Origin: Saccharum officinarum
Lineage: Eukaryota; Streptophyta; Magnoliopsida; Poales; Poaceae
DNA length: 64,000 nucleotides
Direction of reading: 5' to 3'
NCBI GenBank assembly: GCA_020631735.1
Contig: CM036209.1
Coordinates: 686,743-750,742 of the forward strand
The notes beneath the pieces are model-generated. The model had not been told where the DNA came from. It did no database searches and saw only the letters and a program-made list of their open reading frames with translations. Position numbers and translations under genes: made by a program. Of this stretch, positions 1 through 10,100 are shown one piece after another; the first letter of the stretch is position 1; each line of letters starts with the position of its first letter.

Positions 1-330
1 AAAGTAGATCGGGATGTGGCATATGTTGCAATAGTTGTACACGTATGTTGCAAGTTTCTGTTCCCAATATTTCATCTGTTTTTCTTAGACGTATATTGCA
101 AGTGTGTTTATTTAAATGTTGCATATGTTTCACACATATGTTGTAAATGTTTTATATAGACATTGCTTATGTTTTACAATGGTTTTAAAATGTTTTTAGG
201 TGTTTTTATAAGTATTTCAGATGGATGTTTCAAGTGTCTTTAAACGTACGTTACAAGTGTTACATCTAGATGTTTTAAAAGTAGATCGAGTGTTGCATTT
301 CCCTCCTCGCTTTCAGCTGCCTCCCCTCGG
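1..330. repeat. Dispersed repeat rich in atgttgcaa-type motifs
   Basis: The first ~300 bases repeat short variants of 'atgttgcaa', 'atgttttaa' and 'gtgtttcag' at irregular spacing. I recognise this texture from dispersed grass repeats but cannot name the family. It grades into a GC-richer stretch with a short inverted motif near 478-494 (cgtccagacgtctggacg). No coding sequence is supported. Confidence 0.4.
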
Positions 331-669
331 CTTTTTCTCCTCCAGACACCGGCTAGGCCCGCCACCTCCTCTCCCTCTTCTCGATGATATTGGCGTTCGG
401 GGCAGTGCAAGTCCCACATGGGTGCATGAAACGAGGTGAAAAACAAACTACAGGTGCGAGCATCCAGACGCCCCGTCCGTCCAGACGTCTGGACGCCATC
501 AAGCCCATAGCACAAATGACAAACAGCGGAAGAACAATTATTTGTTCAATTCGGTGGAATATGATCATTTGGTAAGCTGAATGCAGTACCATACAGCAGC
601 CAAGGTAAACTTCGGTTAGTGTAAGTGTAAGTGTGTAACAAATATTTATCCTGAAATGACGGATGCTGC

Positions 670-675
670 TTTATT
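670..675 (-). promoter_or_regulatory. Candidate poly(A) signal of the APX gene
   Basis: The minus strand reads AATAAA here, about 175 nt downstream of the ascorbate peroxidase stop codon. That is a normal position for a plant near-upstream element. The 3' UTR would therefore cover roughly 650-848. Confidence 0.45.
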
Positions 676-848
676 GATAGTGTAGCATACTACTCAAATA
701 GAGCATGCTGGGCACAAAAAACTTCCTTTAATCCGTGAATCCAATTTGTAGAGCTGTCATTGAACTCGAACAACTTTTCCTTGCAACCTTCGAAAATGGT
801 CTCACGTAAAGGAACATGACTGTCCTGTTCAGTCACCTCCATCTACAG

Positions 849-3800
849 CTACTCAAGCGAGATACCCTGCAAACATTTCAATGAAAAGCATGTTACATGA
901 CCTAAGAAAAAAAAAGGACAGACCCAGTGCCAGAGGCTCCCAGACGAGTGGGGTCTGGGGAAGGGAATAACCGAAGTAAAATCTTACCCCTGCAGAAATT
1001 CTGCAGAGAGACAGCTTCGAACCCAGGACCTGGTGACTCGGCGAGCTAGCACTCACCAACTGCACCAGGCCTGCCCTTCTTACATGACCTAAGAACATAA
1101 TTATTTTCTACCTCTCAAGAATGGAAAGTGTCCTGATTCCTTTTACCTTTGGCGGGTCAAACTTTGCCCCAAGATTGCTTAATTTGGCATGAGCTTCAGC
1201 GTAGTCCTCGAAGAATGCATCCTGATCCTTGGCGTATTTTTCAGCATAGATCTTCAAGTATGAAAAGTCATCATGAGACTTGGTCCAGAGAAAAGCTAGA
1301 TATGTGCAGTTTTTTTGCAACATGAGAACCTTCACTAACCTTGAATGAGGAATCCTCAAACAGCACAGCATCAGTAGGCAGAACTAGGAGATCCTCATCT
1401 CGCCTTTCTTTGATAGCCTGAAGGGTTATGCCCATGTTTTTGTTAAAGCTACATGATTGAAGCCTTTGAAGGTAATCCTATAGCGAACTTATGGACAATA
1501 CCTTGAAATAGCTGTTGTCAAACTTGAGCCATTGAGATGTCCAAGATTGCCCCCCAGGTGCACCAGGTCCATCTTTCTAGCATATCAAACAAAAGAACAA
1601 TTAACAAACGAGTGAGATAACACCATTCCATCACCATTCAGCAAACAAGACTATGAATGTGAAGGTGCTAGTAAAGTACTAATCACACAAAGATCATCTT
1701 TACAATAATACTGGTGGGGAAAATAGAGATAAGATCCATAGAGGGAACTAGCAGTCTAGCACGAACAGAAAATATAGGTTACACTCACATTTTACTGCCT
1801 AATACAATAAGTAAATTATGAAGGACGGGCATGCAAATGCAATAACTGAAAAAAAGGACAACGCATGATTAAAGCTGTAGGTTACATACAGTGTACTTTG
1901 TTTCTGGTTTACCCCAGCCACTACGCTCTGGTCTTGCTCGTCCAAGTGTATGAGCTCCTGACAGTGCAACAATTTCCTACAGAGCGCAAAATAGTTGTGA
2001 CTAGCAAATATAGAATTATGCCGAGTCTAATTTAAACACAGCATTCAGTTCAAACCTTGTCATTCAGGCCCATTCTGTAGAATAATTCACGCAAATGTTC
2101 CGCGGGTGAAGGTGGGCCAGCAGCTGAATGGGTGAGAAAATAGAAATATGAGAACCTTGGAATAAAATCTTCTGTATAGAAATAAAGCACTGATACATCA
2201 AAGAAGCAAGCAGTATAGATCAGTATAGAGAATGTTAAACTGCCAACTTAAATAATTATATGGCACATGAAGAGATCAATCAGGAATCACTGAATAGGGA
2301 TGTTTGGAAACATTGCAATGCTTAGGAAGATAATGTGCAGTGACATTTTTAATTCTATGGCCATAAGACAACTGTATGAACATGATTCTATTCTAGGTAG
2401 CGCAGCTTCTCAATATTTTGTTACATTGTAGGATGTAGGAACTTGAAACAATTTACCTTGTGCACTCTGCATGTTCAGCTATTTGATTTGACCAGACTGT
2501 AGTTCCCACAAAGGTAATTCTTTAAAAAGACTTATGCATTATAGATCACATAACACTGTTCCATGACTTTAGCTTGTCTCTACCTTTAGATCTTACTAAT
2601 TAAATTCCAAAGGAATATAGATTAATCTGTCCTAAGCATCTCAAAAGCAGAATTTGGAGGCACTACAGATAACCCAACAAACACTGGTGGAATGAAAAGG
2701 GATACCATTAAAAGTTAGCCAGGACTGTATTTACATCCTCTAGTTGCAATATTGTGTCAGTATTTTGTTTGTATTTTAATTTTTGGTGTGCCAAATTTGC
2801 ACCTTGCAAACATTAGGTACCATAAATCTGATAGGATGTGTCTTAGCTTAAGGTGGATGATGTCCAGGACTAGGACCAAGTATATTTTCTGTGACATGGA
2901 TCATAAACTTTGGTAATACTAATCTGTTGAAAGCTGCTAGTGTACTGACATGCCAAACTTTCATGAAAAACTAAGCAAGCAAATACAAGTCATCTGTGGG
3001 TTTAAATATGATAATGCTTTGATAAGAGATAGTTTATCAAAGTTTTAATCAGGGAGTTAGCTGAAAGTTTGCTATGTGGTGGAACTCTGAGCACAACTAT
3101 ACAAGGTTAATGAATCAGATAGTGATTCAGCGTTTCGATCACTAAGCAATGATTGCAAGTATGCAACAGTATGCTTGGATTAACATCAAATGAAACTATT
3201 GGAACAACCCTATGTTTTAGGTTCTGGATTCTGAGTCAGACTCAACCTAAATTGCCACATGAGTTAAGATCAGTCAAAAAGTCATTATTACTGACCAGGA
3301 AGCCTCCCCTCCGGTGGGCATTGTTCAGGAGCAATAACGTCAACCCTTCCATAGATCATGGGAATTTTGGGGCCACCTGCTTCCTGAAATGAAAGAAACC
3401 AGAACAACCAGTCAGGCAGTCACCATTAACAAGAAAAAATTTATGAATGACTATCACTTAATCAGTAAGCTGGAGCGAGTTGAAGGGACCTCAATGGCTG
3501 TGGCGCTGGCAAGCTGAAACAGATCTGCGTAGGTAACACCTGAAAACTTGTCCTTGATAGGCTGGATCAGCTTCAGAGCATTCACAAGACCTGTCATGAA
3601 ACTAAATGTAAGAGTATCCCCTCATCATGAAGTTACAGATGATCGATTGAGAAGAAGCATTACCAGCATTGGCCCCGTGCTTTAACTCGACTTCAAATCT
3701 CAAGCTACCATTAGCTCCACCGCACTTGGGCAACTCAGGAATGTTCTTGTCATAGGTACCAGCATCGTGCCAACCCAATCGAACCTGAACCAAAATATAA

Positions 3801-4587
3801 CTCATTACATAAGTCGTATCTAAGAAACCCGAAGGCTGAATCAGCTAATGCTACATGGCGAAGAGGAAAACAGTAATATGCACACAAAGCAGCAAAAAAA
3901 AAAAAAGAATTGATCTAGCATAAACAGATAGAACAGTGCATCTGGGGCACTACACTAATACATCTCCCAAACCTAATTCTGTTGCATAAACAGATGTGTA
4001 ATCAGCCAGGTAAACATATGGCCAACTAAATTACACGAGTTCTTTCCTTGCCCAAAACAAAAGGTAGTTCCTTCCTTACCCAAAACAAAAGGTTGCAGAG
4101 TACTAGTTCATCAATTGCACGAGACATGAGAGAAACTTTGGAGAGATGCAGAATCTCTGGGTGGATAGATGAATAAACAAGATCCCACAGCAGAATCACT
4201 TGTCTGCTCCAACCGCAGGGAGCCTCGGCAAGCTATAATTGCGAAGCACGTTGTTTGGTGTCCTATAATTGCAATTTTCTCGAAAGAACTACCGTACCAG
4301 GATGGGATGGCAGGAGGTGGCCTTGAGCAGCTGCCTGACGTCCTCCCGCGCGCCCCTCAGCTCAGCCGCTGCGTCTCCCGCCGCCGCAAAGCTCAACGGG
4401 TGCCGCCCAAGCTCCTGCGCCGCCGGGAAAGAAGCACGCACGAAATCAAGGACCTCTGTGACGGCGAGGGCAGTGGGTGAGGGCGAGGGGGAGCCGCCGA
4501 TACCTGGGAGGCGAGGAAGAGGCCGCGGAGAGGTTGGATCTGTGAGCCGCTGGAGACCCCGCGGCGGAGGAGGTGGTGGACGGCCAT
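849..4587 (-). CDS. L-ascorbate peroxidase, organellar (rice APX5/APX6-like)
   Basis: Class I heme peroxidase that reduces H2O2 with ascorbate. Eleven coding exons, placed by GT-AG borders, run 4504-4587, 4298-4414, 3664-3784, 3490-3590, 3296-3383, 2056-2123, 1890-1976, 1502-1576, 1340-1417, 1147-1251 and 849-866. All phases agree and the total is 942 nt, giving 313 aa. Residues 1-28 ([10 protein letters not shown]...) form an Arg/Ser-rich presequence with no acidic residue, typical of mitochondrial or plastid import. The distal site RLGWHD gives R69, W72 and H73. The proximal heme ligand is H202 in [10 protein letters not shown]. The proximal Trp and Asp are W238 (in WLKFDN) and D263 (in LPTDA). 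The protein ends GISLE with no C-terminal membrane anchor, so it should be soluble. Intron 5 is about 1.17 kb with no recognised content, and the last intron carries a SINE. By recall it resembles rice APX5/APX6 more than stromal APX7 or thylakoid APX8. The frame is intact, so function is likely. Confidence 0.93.
909..1079 (-). mobile_element. Au-type tRNA-derived SINE in the last APX intron
   Basis: Read on the minus strand, this has a tRNA-like head with an A-box-like TGGTGCAGTTGG and a B-box GGTTCGAAGC. The Au-family body follows (CCCCAGACCCCACTC..., then GCCTCTGGCACTGGGTCTG), ending in a T-rich tail. It is flanked by a perfect 16-bp target-site duplication, ttacatgacctaagaa, at 893-908 and 1080-1095. 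The copy looks full length. It lies in the same transcriptional sense as the host gene and sits inside intron 10 (867-1146), leaving both splice sites intact. Confidence 0.9.
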
Positions 4588-5127
4588 GTCGGCGCGCCGG
4601 CGGCGGGGCGAGAGGAGGGGTTTAGAGGAGGCGCGGTTGGGGGACTGGAACGGTGGACCAATAGCAAATTTTGCTGCATTTGTTAGCGGGAAGAAAAAAA
4701 GAGAAAATGGAGCCCTCGAGGTCTCGATTCTCCACACGTATCGTTTCACTCCTTGGCCCACTCGCAGACTCCCTTCCCTGTCTCGACTCTCAACTCTCAA
4801 GCAGATTGAACCTCGCAGTCGCAGTCGCACGAGCCAGGAGTAAAAAAAGATTCTTTTAGGAAAATAAGTTTTTCAAAAAAAAAAAAAGAAAAAAAAAGAT
4901 TGGTAGGAGGAACAGAAAACAGAGTTCTGTCCGTGTGAGCCGTATAGTTGCTCATTGGCCCATCTCAACGAAAGTTTCATAAAATTTTATAGATATTAAA
5001 TATGCTGACATAATACTGTATTAACGAAAAGAGAAATGATGAAAATTTCATGGGAATGAAACACTTCTATACTATTTTTAAATTATTAGTATGTTAAGAA
5101 CTGAACCATGAAACCCTCACTGAGACT

Positions 5128-5229
<102 letters not shown>

Positions 5230-5284
5230 AAAAAGATCACACAAGCGAGACACGTCACACTAGAAAAGAGACTCAGGAGACTTC

Positions 5285-5407
5285 GGCCCTGTTCATCTGG
5301 CTTATAATTCGTCTTATTCAACTTGTTTTTTCTGCCGTAATAGTATTTTTCTCTCACAAAAAATCAGTCAACAGTATTTTTAGCCGGCTTATAATTCCAG
5401 CCGAACG
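5285..5407. mobile_element. Short TIR MITE, common grass family
   Basis: It starts ggccctgttc and contains the paired blocks ctggcttataa and ccggcttataattccagccgaac, with an internal ctcacaaaaaatcagtc segment. This is a MITE layout abundant in grass gene flanks. The terminal repeats are imperfect, as the right end reads gaacgg where gaacagggcc would be expected, so the copy is old. The superfamily is not certain from this alone. Confidence 0.6.
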
Positions 5408-5489
5408 GAGAGAAGATGTGATCGCAGGTCTCCAAGATACCATCACAAGCGGGGCAGTGAGATTCTTCAAGCGGTTTGATGTTTTCCTA

Positions 5490-5915
5490 GAAAAGTCTAC
5501 TTCACCCCCTCAACTATAGGGGTGGACTACTTAACCCTCTCAGCTGTGAAACGGTCTATTCTATCTCTCGTGAACTTTTCAAAACCGGTCAAATTACCCC
5601 CAGGCGGTTTTGAAACGGCGGATTTGCTACAGTAACCGCGACTTTGTTACAGTAACCGCATGTTGCTACAGTTGCTGTAGATTTTGATCTATTTTTTTCT
5701 GTAATTTAGACTCCAATTTTGTTGTACAAAAAACATACCATATTATATATTCACTGTGTAGATCTACTCATGTGGAGTCCAACAAAATTAGATTTTTCAT
5801 TTTATGATTTTTTCTATGATTTACTATGATTTTTTTAAAGATTCAGCTGAAATAAATAAAAAAGAAAAAGACAAAACCCGGTGGCACTGTAGCAAACCTC
5901 TGTTACCGTAGCGAG
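5490..5915. repeat. Dispersed repeat running into an assembly gap
   Basis: The block with 'ttcaccccctcaactatagg', 'gaacttttcaaaaccggtcaa' and 'ggcggttttgaaacggcgg' resembles a repetitive grass sequence I recall from many intergenic regions. It also holds three near-repeats of 'gctacagtaaccgc'. It runs directly into the N gap, so its right border and class cannot be read. No gene is supported. Confidence 0.4.
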
Positions 5916-6015
5916 NNNNNNNNNNNNNNNNNNNNNNNNNNNNNNNNNNNNNNNNNNNNNNNNNNNNNNNNNNNNNNNNNNNNNNNNNNNNNNNNNNNNN
6001 NNNNNNNNNNNNNNN
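5916..6015. other. Assembly gap (100 N)
   Basis: Exactly 100 N, a conventional placeholder of unknown true size. Immediately to its right are the last 41 bases of an LTR whose full partner is about 4.1 kb. Several kilobases of 5' LTR are therefore probably missing here. Confidence 0.97.
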
Positions 6016-6072
6016 GTGTGCTTGTGGGCCATCATAATTAGGAGGTTCGTTGGACAGCTGGTACCATGAGCA
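6016..6072 (+). repeat. 5' LTR tail and primer-binding-like site of element A
   Basis: Bases 6016-6056 match the last ~38 bases of the 3' LTR (15842-15879), both sharing 'gcttgtgggccatcataatt' and ending in CA. Two bases later, 6059-6072 reads tggtaccatgagca. This resembles the TGGTATCAGAGC site complementary to initiator tRNA-Met but has several mismatches, so priming by this copy is doubtful. Confidence 0.8.
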
Positions 6073-6300
6073 TAATCACTCGGGTTATTGAGTATTACCT
6101 TGTAAAACTTCAAAATGATTTGGGTCAACAAATTTAATACTATATTTTGGGTCCAAACTTTTTGCTTCTCTTAATCCATTCTATAGTTTCCTTAGCTCAT
6201 ATTTGAAAAGCTTCGTAGTGAAGTACTCATGTATAGTGTGCCCTATGTTATAAAGATTGCATGTGTTACTAAATCTTTCTGTTAGAGTCGTAAGTACGAT

Positions 6301-6320
6301 GCATGCATCATGTTTAATTA
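6301..6320 (+). promoter_or_regulatory. Leader block conserved between elements A and B, with RY-like motif
   Basis: The 20-mer gcatgcatcatgtttaatta is identical at 46928-46947 in element B. In both cases it lies in the untranslated leader about 110-120 bp upstream of the ORF0 start. The surrounding leader has diverged much more. It contains the RY core CATGCA, known as a site for plant B3 factors. A role in splicing or packaging is equally possible. The function is unknown. Confidence 0.5.
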
Positions 6321-6440
6321 ACCTGCTTAAGTTACCTTCCCTTTTAAAGTGGTTTGGGTTAAGTAAGGTTCAATCCGATTCATGCTAACCTTCAGATCCC
6401 CCTATCTGTTCTCATCGTCCTAATTCTGTCTTGTTTTAGG

Positions 6441-6914
6441 ATGGCACGTGTGAAGACGACTCCTCGCAAGAAAACGGGTCCGCAAGGAGTGCCGCGTCAT
6501 CAGTTGGCCGCCAGAGTTGATGGAGCAAGCAGTAGCCGTAATCCGAACCCGAATTCGGAGTCAGAGGTTGCAAGGCTTACATCAGAAGTAGAGCGACTGA
6601 AGCGCAACATGCGTTTTTGGAAACAGTTCCAGAATGAGTCGCTGAAAAGGAGAGAGACAGAAGCCAGGGCTCGTGTTCGTGAGTTGGAGCTTTATGTGAC
6701 ACACCTGGAGCAGTACAACACAGTCCTGCATGAGGAAGTTCATAGGCTAAATGATCTGATGAATCCCAATCATCAGCCCCAGGCAGTAGAAGATGATGTC
6801 GGTGCCGTGTTGTTCCTGATGGAGGATAATGAAGAAGATCCGGAAGAAGATGAACCCATGATGGAAAGTGGGGATGATGCAAGTCATGTCACTGGTGCAA
6901 GTGCTCCAGAATGA
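6441..6914 (+). CDS. ORF0 of element A: diverged histone H3-tail mimic, coiled coil, acidic tail
   Basis: A 157-aa protein encoded upstream of gag. It begins MARVKTTPRKKTG and then has PRHQLA. Allowing one inserted residue, it matches about 13 of the first 21 residues of histone H3, including A1, R2, K4, T6, R8, K9, T11, G12, P16, R17, Q19, L20 and A21. Residues ~40-110 are heptad-rich with Leu and charged residues, ending in LHEEVHRLN, a motif shared with element B's ORF0. The last ~40 residues are very acidic. Just past the stop, the frame shifted by one base continues with another acidic segment containing VIVISDDDEE, which looks like a SUMO-interacting motif. The annotated end is therefore probably a frameshift product. 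The start codon follows ttgttttagg, a good splice acceptor. It is not a histone, as no histone fold is present. The function is unknown. Confidence 0.75.
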   Translation: MARVKTTPRKKTGPQGVPRHQLAARVDGASSSRNPNPNSESEVARLTSEVERLKRNMRFWKQFQNESLKRRETEARARVRELELYVTHLEQYNTVLHEEVHRLNDLMNPNHQPQAVEDDVGAVLFLMEDNEEDPEEDEPMMESGDDASHVTGASAPE

Positions 6915-7146
6915 GGAGGAAGTGATCGTGATCAGCGATGATGATGAGGAGTGAAGGGCGACATGGATGGTTGTGTAATATAGTAGTCTTTCCTGCTTTC
7001 TAAGAACCTTAGTGGGTGGTTTCTTGCTTTGAGCAAGTTTGTAATGAAATAATGTAAGATAAGTTTGTGTTTGTATACAAGTTCTGTCCTAACTGCTTTT
7101 TAATTCAATAAAGCAATGTAAATAAAACATGGTTTGTGTACAACAG

Positions 7147-10100
7147 ATGGACGGTACTGGAACTCCCAGGAAGGGACCATAATCCGAATCCCCCACCGTT
7201 TCCACCTACCTTGGCAGAAGCTATTGCCGCACTGGTTAATGCCACTACCCTGTTGGCTCAGAATCAGAATCAGAATGGGAATCAGGGTCGTCGAGGCCGT
7301 AACAATGGAGGGGAAACCACTTATGTGGATTTCACCGATACCCGTCCACCAGTGTTCTCAAAGGCAGATGAGCCGCTAGAGGCGGATGACTGGCTCCGTA
7401 CTATGGAGCAGAAGTTTGAACTTTTACAGTGCACAGAGCACCAGAAGCCTGTGTTTGCAGCACAACAACTCAGAGGTGCCGCAGGGGCGTGGTGGGCGAA
7501 TCTAGTCGCCGCACAGCCTGCTGGCCACCGTGTCACTTGGCAGGAGTTTCGTGAAGCCTTTAGAGCACATTATATCCCAGATGGTGTCATGGCCATGAAG
7601 CTAGAGGAGTTTCTCTCACTGAAGCAAGGAAACCAGACAGTTCTACAATATGTGGGCAAATTTAATCATCTGTCCCAGTATGCAGCTGAATATGTGAATA
7701 CCGATGCAAAGAAGAAGAGTTGTTTCATGAGAGGTTTGAGTACCAGAATCCAGGAAGCATTAGTCACCTGCTATAATGCTACTTACCATGAGATAGTCAA
7801 TGTGGCTATTGCGTCAGAAGAGAAGTCCCGACTGCACAAGGAGTCGAAGAAAAAGAAGCCAGTGTTTTCAAGTCCGTCTGGCGGCATTAAGAAACGCCAG
7901 AAGTTTGTTTATCACCCTCAGAACCATTTCCGCCCAACTTATCGTCCACCGCAATACCAAGTTCAGCCGCAGACGTTTTTCCGTCCTGCCGCAACCCCGC
8001 AATTTTTACAGCAGCCGAATGCCCCTGGTATTCGAAACCAGACTCCAGTAACCCATAACTTTCCCTGCTACAACTGTGGAAAGCCAGGCCACTTTTCCAA
8101 GGATTGCCCGTATCCAAGGCAGTACAATCCTAATTATCCCAGAGCTCCCGTACCACAACAGCAACAACCTCAGAGTAAGAACAATAATCTGAATGTTCAG
8201 AAGGGTAAGGGTGAGAAGAGGAAGACTGGACGTGTATTCTACACTCAAGCAAGTGCAATCCCAGAGGGAGAACCTGTTATGATGGGTATGTTCCCTGTTG
8301 CTAATCATCCAGCAGTACTGTTATTTGATTCAGGTGCATCGCATACATTCATAAATCGCACCTTTGTTGTTAAGTATGACATTCCAATTATGGGAACACA
8401 AGAGGATTTCTTTATCCAGTCGCCCGGGGACGACTGTGTACTAAGGAGATGGTACGTGACGTACCTATAGAGTTAGGTGGGCATATATTCCCTACCTCAA
8501 TGATAATATTACAGAAACAGGATATAGATGTAATCCTGGGTATGAATTGGATGTACCAAAGAGGAGCCCTTATAGATGCACTGCACAGAACTATAAGGTT
8601 GAACCTGCCAGATAATAAATCTCATCTTCTTATCCAACTTCCTATCCCAAAGAGAACAGTTGAAAGTATATGTGCAACTTCAGTACAGGAGATTTGTGAT
8701 ATACCGGTAGTCTGTGAATTTCCAGATGTGTTTCCAGATGATCTACCAGGTCTGCCACCGGACAGAGATGTAGAGTTTGTGATTGAGTTAAAACCGGGTA
8801 CTGCCCCAATATCCCGGAGAGCTTACAGAATGCCACCCAATGAATTAGCAGAACTTAAGGATCAATTGCAAGAGTTACGTGACAAAGGTTTTATCAGACC
8901 CAGTTCCTCACCATGGGGATGTCCAGCTCTTTTTGTCAAGAAGAAAGATCAGACTTTAAGGATGTGTGTTGACTATCGACCGCTGAATGAAGTAACCATT
9001 AAGAATAAATATCCGTTGCCTCGCATTGATCTGCTCTTTGATCAGCTTGCGGGGGCAAAGGTATTTTCAAAGATCGATCTTCGATCAGGATACCATCAAA
9101 TTAAGATTCGACCTGAAGATATTCCAAAGACTGCATTCACCACCAGATATGGACTGTATGAGTACCTAGTTATGTCTTTTGGTCTCACTAATGCACCGGC
9201 ACATTTCATGTATCTGATGAATTCAGTTTTCATGCCAGAACTTGACAAGTTTGTGGTTGTCTTTATTGATGATATTCTGGTATACTCCAAAAGTGAAGAA
9301 GAGCATGTTGAGCATCTCAGAATTGTTCTGACTCGTCTGAGAGATCATCAATTGTATGCCAAGTTCAGTAAATGTGAGTTTTGGTTAAAAGAAGTGCAAT
9401 TCTTAGGACATGTGTTGTCAGCCGAAGGAGTAGCAGTAGATCCTGGCAAGGTGAAAGATATTCTGAATTGGAAACCACCAATCTCAGTTCATGAAGTCCG
9501 AAGTTTTCTGGGAATGGCGGGTTATTACCGTCGATTCATACCTGACTTTTCAAAGGTAGCCAAGCCAATCACAGAGTTGTTGAAGAATCAAACTAAGTTC
9601 ATATGGTCTCCAGAATGTGAAAAAGCTTTTAGAATTTTAAAAAAATCATTGACAACTGCTCCAGTTTTGGCACAACCAGATATAGAAAAGCCATTTGATG
9701 TTTACTGTGATGCCTCGGGTATTGGCCTTGGTTGCGTATTGATGCAGGAAGGCAGAGTCATTGCTTATGCCTCAAGACAGTTGAAGCGCCATGAAGAACA
9801 TTATCCGACACATGATCTTGAATTAGCAGCTGTGGTTCATGCATTAAAAATATGGCGTCATTACTTGTTGGGTAATACTTGCCACATGTATACAGATCAC
9901 AAGAGTTTAAAGTATATCTTTACTCAGTCAGAATTGAATATGAGGCAAAGAAGGTGGCTTGAGTTGATAAAGGATTATGATTTAGAAGTACACTATCACC
10001 CTGGAAAAGCGAATGTAGTTGCTGATGCACTCAGTAGAAAGAATCATTGCAATTGTACGACTGTGAAGCCAATGGATTACAGTTTGTGTTACGAATTGGA

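Noticed and set aside
1010..1075. tRNA gene suggested by A- and B-box-like motifs
   Set aside because: The boxes belong to the head of a SINE with target duplications. There is no complete cloverleaf or anticodon arm.
5835..6131. Minus-strand ORF across the first N gap (also 33433-33708 and 57536-57733 across the other gaps)
   Set aside because: The reading frame is carried only by the run of N. The sequence under it is unknown.
8422..8475. Programmed frameshift within protease of element A
   Set aside because: The break lies in a homopolymer G run and is absent in element B, consistent with a decay or sequencing indel.
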